Assembly: GCF_004027225.2 (NCBI RefSeq)
Contig: NC_044284.2
Location: forward strand, 39,604,420-39,668,419
Origin: Strigops habroptila
Lineage: Eukaryota > Chordata > Aves > Psittaciformes > Psittacidae
Direction of reading: 5' to 3'
DNA length: 64,000 nt
Shown: positions 59,501 through 64,000 of the stretch, one piece after another
Position numbering within the stretch: the stretch's first letter is position 1
How the letters are laid out: each line of letters opens with the position of its first letter
Notes under the pieces: generated by a model
What the model was told of the DNA's origin: nothing
The model's input: only the letters and a program-made list of their open reading frames with translations
The model's database searches: none
Translations under genes and position numbers: made by a program

Positions 59501-61704
59501 CCCAAGGGACTGTGTTGCATAGCAGAATTTGCAACATAAAGTAGCTCTGAATTCTTTGCTTTTTGGGGGATTGGGCACAGTTTTAAGGGAGAGAGATGCA
59601 GAAATACAGGAGGGCAGTGTGCTGTAGCATGCAGCAAAGTGGGACACAGTGGTAATATCTATTCCTAATCATTTTGTCTATTGTTTTGTTGCATACAGTC
59701 AGTATCACAGTGCCGCTGTAGTGCAAGCGTGTCACCCAGCACCATGTAGAATGACTCTTGTGTGCCTGGCAGATAAGAAATGTGTCGGTTTGCAATCAAA
59801 TGACTTTGCTAGAGGCAGATGAGGTGTTACCAGGCTGCTTTGCCCTTGAGTAAGACCAAGTGAAGCAAGGGGAAAGAAATCGTTATTGGTGTCTGCTAAT
59901 TTTGTAATACACTTCTATAAAACAAATAATACCTTTTTGTTCCTTTTTTGCATAAGCTTTGTTTTGTGTCCTCAGAATACATCTAGAAAATTTCAGGTCA
60001 AACTAACCCTCTAGGGCAAATGTGACATACAAAGCAATTTTAGCTCTACGTACAGAAAAGTTGCTATTAGTTATCCATTGTGAGATGGCCTCAAATGTAA
60101 AACGATAGGCTGCCATGCACACGGGGAAGTTATCACCACCTTCCACTCTTCTGGTATTGCATTATCAATGCTAAAAATAGTCTGACCATGATCCCTGTCC
60201 AGTGGCAGTGGTAGAGTGGAAAGAAAGTACTATAGCTTTGTGCATATCCTTTAGTCCTGAGCAGTTTACCAGTGCTTGTACAGCCAGATTCAACAGTGCC
60301 TGGCACAGTTACACTGCTGCTCACGCGTGCACAGCCCTGGTTGCTGGAGGAGAAGCCCTCCTGCTGTTAACACTGGTTGCTTGTCCGTGTTCGGCATTGT
60401 TGGGAATCAGCATAATACTTGAGAGAGCAAATACTACATCCTCCACAGAGCACAGAGGCATTCAGGAGACTGTCTGTGCTCATTCTGAATACGATAGCCA
60501 GAAGTGTCTGCCTTAGCGCCTGAGCTCATGGTTCAGGGTTACCCTTGGCTGTTTGTCTTTCTGGCTTCAGAAAATGATGAGGAGCCAGCTTGCTGAGTGA
60601 CTTGGGCCAGGCCTGCTAGCTCTCTGTGCTGCAGATCCTTCCCTGTAATGCCGCGGGGCTGGGATGGGTTACACAGCTATTGAGGCAAACGTGATTCATT
60701 ATAAAATGAATCCTGAATAAATACCTGTGTAAAATGACACCTGAAGAGTATAAGATATGATTTGTACTTAATTCCACCTTTGTTTTACTGCAAGCTCATC
60801 AATTGGCTTCTTTTTATAACCTTTAGTAAGTAAAACAGAACGTGGTATACGGTATTTTGAGCAAAGTGGTCCAAGTTTTAAATAAAGTAACATGTATTGA
60901 CACATTTGATCCACAACTCGATTGGCCACTGAGCGCCCTCCTGGCAAGGGCTGTCTTTTCTTCCCTGGATCTAGAAAATGACTTGGCAGAAGGGGCCGCG
61001 TAGCAGAGGTTTCTAATTGATTGCTCGTTTGTCTTCAGCCCCAAGGCTCCAGTTAAGCACTTAAATGTGTGCTTGAGGTTGAAGGCATTAGTGCTGCTGA
61101 TTTCGAGGTTTGGCACATACTTCAGTGCTTTACTGGCTGGACTGGGGCCTGATCTTCTTTCCTGCAATTTGTTTTAGGCTGGTTGTTATTTAAATCTCCG
61201 TTGTTTCCTTTGCAGGGGGAGGAATCAGCCATGCTGGGAGTGAGTGGTTACGTGGAATACCTCCGAGAGCAGGAGGTTTCAGAGCGCTGGTTCCGGTACA
61301 ACCCACGGCTCACTTGTATTTACTGTGCCAAATCCTTCAACCAGAAAGGCAGCCTGGATCGGCACATGCGTCTCCACATGGGCATCACACCTTTTGTCTG
61401 CCGCATGTGTGGGAAGAAGTACACCCGCAAGGATCAGCTGGAGTATCACATCCGCAAGCACACAGGCAACAAGCCCTTTCATTGCCACGTCTGTGGCAAA
61501 AGCTTCCCTTTCCAGGCCATCCTCAACCAGCACTTTCGCAAGAACCACCCTGGCTGTATGCCTCTGGAGGGGCCTCACAGCATCTCCCCTGAGACCACGG
61601 TCACGTCTCGGGGGCAGGCAGAGGAAGAATCTCCTCCACAGGAGGAGGCTGTTGCTGTTGTGGAGACGGCACAGGGATCTGTGTCCACCACTGGGCCAGA
61701 TTGA
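56550..61704 (+). CDS. ZBTB37: ZBTB37, BTB/POZ and C2H2 zinc-finger protein, complete, 3 coding exons, 503 aa
   Basis: Probable nuclear DNA-binding transcriptional regulator. Coding exons 56550-57472, 58867-58966 and 61216-61704 (TGA at 61702-61704) join in phase to 503 codons, the same length as human. The start MEKSGNIQLEIPDFSN lies 30 bp inside an exon whose acceptor (CCCTTTCCAG) ends at 56519, in a good Kozak context. The BTB domain (about 24-130) contains LCDIVVNVQGQAFRAHKVVL and YFRDHMSLNEMS. A long acidic/Ser-rich linker follows, then three C2H2 fingers: C375-H395 (CIYC...H.RLH), C403-H423 (CRMC...HIRKH) and C431-H452 (CHVC...HFRKNH). Near-identical to mammalian ZBTB37. Confidence 0.98.
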
Positions 61705-64000
61705 AACACAGCTGCAGAGTCTGGGGAGAAAGGACCGTCTTCCCATTTTTGGCTCTAAAGTACCCGGCAGGCTGGTACTGTAATTAGTGCAATGCCACCA
61801 CTGGACAGAAGGAAGCTCCCAAGATGTTGCCAAAATAGAAAAATCTTTCTCTCTCTCTCTCTCTTTCTCTCACACACCCACACACACACACACACACATA
61901 GAGTGTTAAAAGTTTTTCTCCCTTATTCCTCCTCCGCTTGGAGAAAAACAGAACAACTGTGTCAATCAACTTCTTATTCAGGGATCGACAGGATTTTAAA
62001 TTTTTTTAATGTTCCGTAGTGATCTGAGATGAGCAGTCGTTTGTATTTCTCAACAGCATTTTGGCCCAGCAGCTGGGGCCCGCTGGCAGTGCCAGCGTCA
62101 GCCATGCAGACCCAGTGAGCCTAGTGTGCAGGACTGCTCCTTGCCATATCTGCTGGTCCAGCTCAAGGGGAGAGCAGGGGTAAGATGCCATTGCCTTTCT
62201 CCCTTCCCCAGGTAGCTACCACATTAAAGAAAACAAAAAGACTGTCCTGGTGGAACCTGCCTTGCCTGAGTGTATTTTCCCTGTCTTATTTTTGGTGTGT
62301 CTCTACATTTTTACTTAAACTATTATTTTAGGGCTCTTGGCTTGCCCCTTCCAGGCATGTGGCCTCAACGCCCCTTGTTGAAAGTGGGCATGGCTATAAA
62401 GCAGTATTCTAGAGGTCAGCAAAATTTGAAGCGCTTCGGCTACTGAAAGTGAAATTTAGCAGCTGTGAGGTTTGCATTAGACTCTGATGTGTTGGGAGAA
62501 GGGTTGGAGGGGTCTTTCTGAGGAGGCTGCTGATCTGGAGAGTTCAGAGCGCTCTGATGTCCTGACTGGTGCCTGCTTCAGGTGTTGCCGAGCGTTAGGA
62601 AGAGTTTTTCAGGACTGGCTGAATTGTGGAGTTAGAGGCTGGCTACCAAAGTCGTCCTTCACCCCTACTCCTCCCTCAACACGCACTTGATCTTTTATAA
62701 CAGCAATATGGTACACTGAAATACTATTGTCCCAGCCAAGCAATTCTGGGTGGTTGCTTTTAAATGTGTTTCTACAAACTAGTTTGATAACTTTTTTATC
62801 AATGAAATGCAAAAAGAAAAAAAACCTACTTTATTTCCTTGTAACAGTTCAGGAAACTTAAAAGTGACTGGTTCCTAGAGCAATCACAACTCTGTCCTCT
62901 TGCATGGACTTAAACTTTTGTATTCTAAGCAGCTCTGATGTTTAGAGCAAGTTTAGGCTGGAGAGACATGCCTGCGTTGTGTATTGTAGGTGTTTGCACG
63001 TGCTTACGTGTTTCATAAACAGAAAAGCATGGGACAGGTAGATAAGTGCAAATATCTTGACATCTTTTGAAGAAGTTTTTTAAAAAATATGCAATACTCT
63101 TAAGAGTTTTCTCTGGTTCTGATGCCGAGTTGTTCATGATGCAGGGGGGAAATGAACGACAAGTTGCGCAGATGGGGTTTGGGAGAGGATGTTTGGCTTA
63201 AGGAGTTCTATTGAGGATATATAACATGTACAATAAGGAAGGATGAAGTTCTGATCCTTAAGGTGATGGGAGGAACAAGGAGACATTGAAAAAGAAATAC
63301 ACTTCATCTTGCTTTGGCAAAGCAAGCCGGGCAAGCAGTTAGAGCATGGGCTTGGCAGGCAGGAGGCTTACCAAGTGAAAATAAAGCTTGCCTGCAGGCT
63401 GACTGCACAACTTTGGGCACATGGAAACATCTCCAGCCCTCGCTTTCCCCATCTGCAAATTGGAACTAAGGATCATTTTCCTGCCCCTTTAGAGGGAAGA
63501 ATCTGGAGAAGAGTAATGTATTCTTGCCTCACTTTATACATTTTTCTCTTTTATAAGTGAGGGCTCTTATTGTTCCTTCCATGTCTCTCGAAAATCAGAT
63601 GTGGTTGTAATGGATTTGCGTGGGGGGAAGAGAAAGGCTTGGTGCCAGGATCATGTGTAACAGGGATGTGCTCCTAAGAGAGGAACCTTTGCAGGTGTTC
63701 TGAGCTGGGCATCTGCAAAGTACAATCTCATTGACCATTTCAAAGAGGAAAAATTGTATTCCACCTCCGTTTTCCTTCTGTCCCTTCTTCTTCCTCTCCT
63801 GTCAAGTGCATTGTCACACAGTGAATGATTTTCTAAGCGGCCACCTGAGGGACCAGCCCCACTGGGTTTCCTGTTGAAGGTCAAACAGGACTGTACTGAA
63901 ACAGTAAGGTTGCCAGAGAGCAGTCACAGAAGATGAGATAAGAGGGTGGCTAAGGTAGGTTTCGTTGCAATCGAGGTGTGGGGAGGAGCGGAGACGTGCC
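61705..64000 (+). other. ZBTB37: ZBTB37 3'UTR and downstream flank
   Basis: No further supported coding sequence follows the stop. A possible poly(A) signal AATAAA lies at 63379-63384 and an ATTAAA near 62.22 kb. The mRNA end cannot be fixed and may be beyond the window. Confidence 0.6.
61845..61900 (+). repeat. Compound (TC)n(CA)n microsatellite in the ZBTB37 3'UTR
   Basis: A TC-dominated run (about 61848-61870) passes directly into CA repeats (to about 61898), about 140 bp after the stop codon. Likely length-polymorphic. Confidence 0.95.

Overview
This is nuclear DNA of a bird, most likely a neoavian. The evidence is several CR1 LINE fragments, short introns, CpG-island promoters, a solo LTR of a kind I recall from neoavian genomes, and proteins that align almost residue by residue with known vertebrate orthologues. 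Species cannot be fixed from the sequence alone.

Layout, left to right. (1) 1-16.9 kb, minus strand: the first 19 coding exons of DHX9 (RNA helicase A); the C-terminal part lies off the left edge. Its CpG-island promoter is at about 16.3-16.9 kb. (2) 17.5-29.7 kb, minus strand: a complete NPL gene (N-acetylneuraminate lyase, 11 coding exons, 308 aa), head-to-tail upstream of DHX9, with two CR1 copies in its introns and a CpG-island promoter at 29.4-29.9 kb. (3) 29.9-43.6 kb: gene-poor DNA with a CR1 fragment, a 1.35-kb array of a degenerate ~10-bp TTTAGAG repeat, a solo LTR, small duplications and hairpins, and two exon-like minus-strand ORFs of unknown identity. (4) 43.6-45.5 kb, plus strand: a four-exon SOUL/HEBP2-family heme-binding-protein gene. 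(5) 46.2-52.6 kb, minus strand: the non-coding snoRNA host gene GAS5, with a TATA box, a 5'TOP start and ten intron-encoded C/D-box snoRNAs. (6) 52.8 kb to the right edge, plus strand: ZBTB37 (BTB-zinc finger, 503 aa, 3 coding exons), divergent from GAS5 across one CpG island, with its 3'UTR running toward the right edge.

GAS5 and ZBTB37 share a divergent promoter, as in mammals. GAS5 is a translation-linked (TOP) transcript whose introns supply rRNA 2'-O-methylation guides. DHX9 is a nuclear RNA helicase, NPL a sialic-acid catabolic enzyme, and SOUL a small heme-binding-family protein. In human, NPL-DHX9 and GAS5-ZBTB37 are both on 1q25 but millions of bases apart; here they are about 17 kb apart, which points to a lineage-specific rearrangement. 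The most unusual features are the decamer satellite, the reorganised snoRNA content of GAS5 (adjacent SNORD77/80-like twins and a diverged SNORD78-like RNA), and the unidentified exon-like ORFs between NPL and GAS5.
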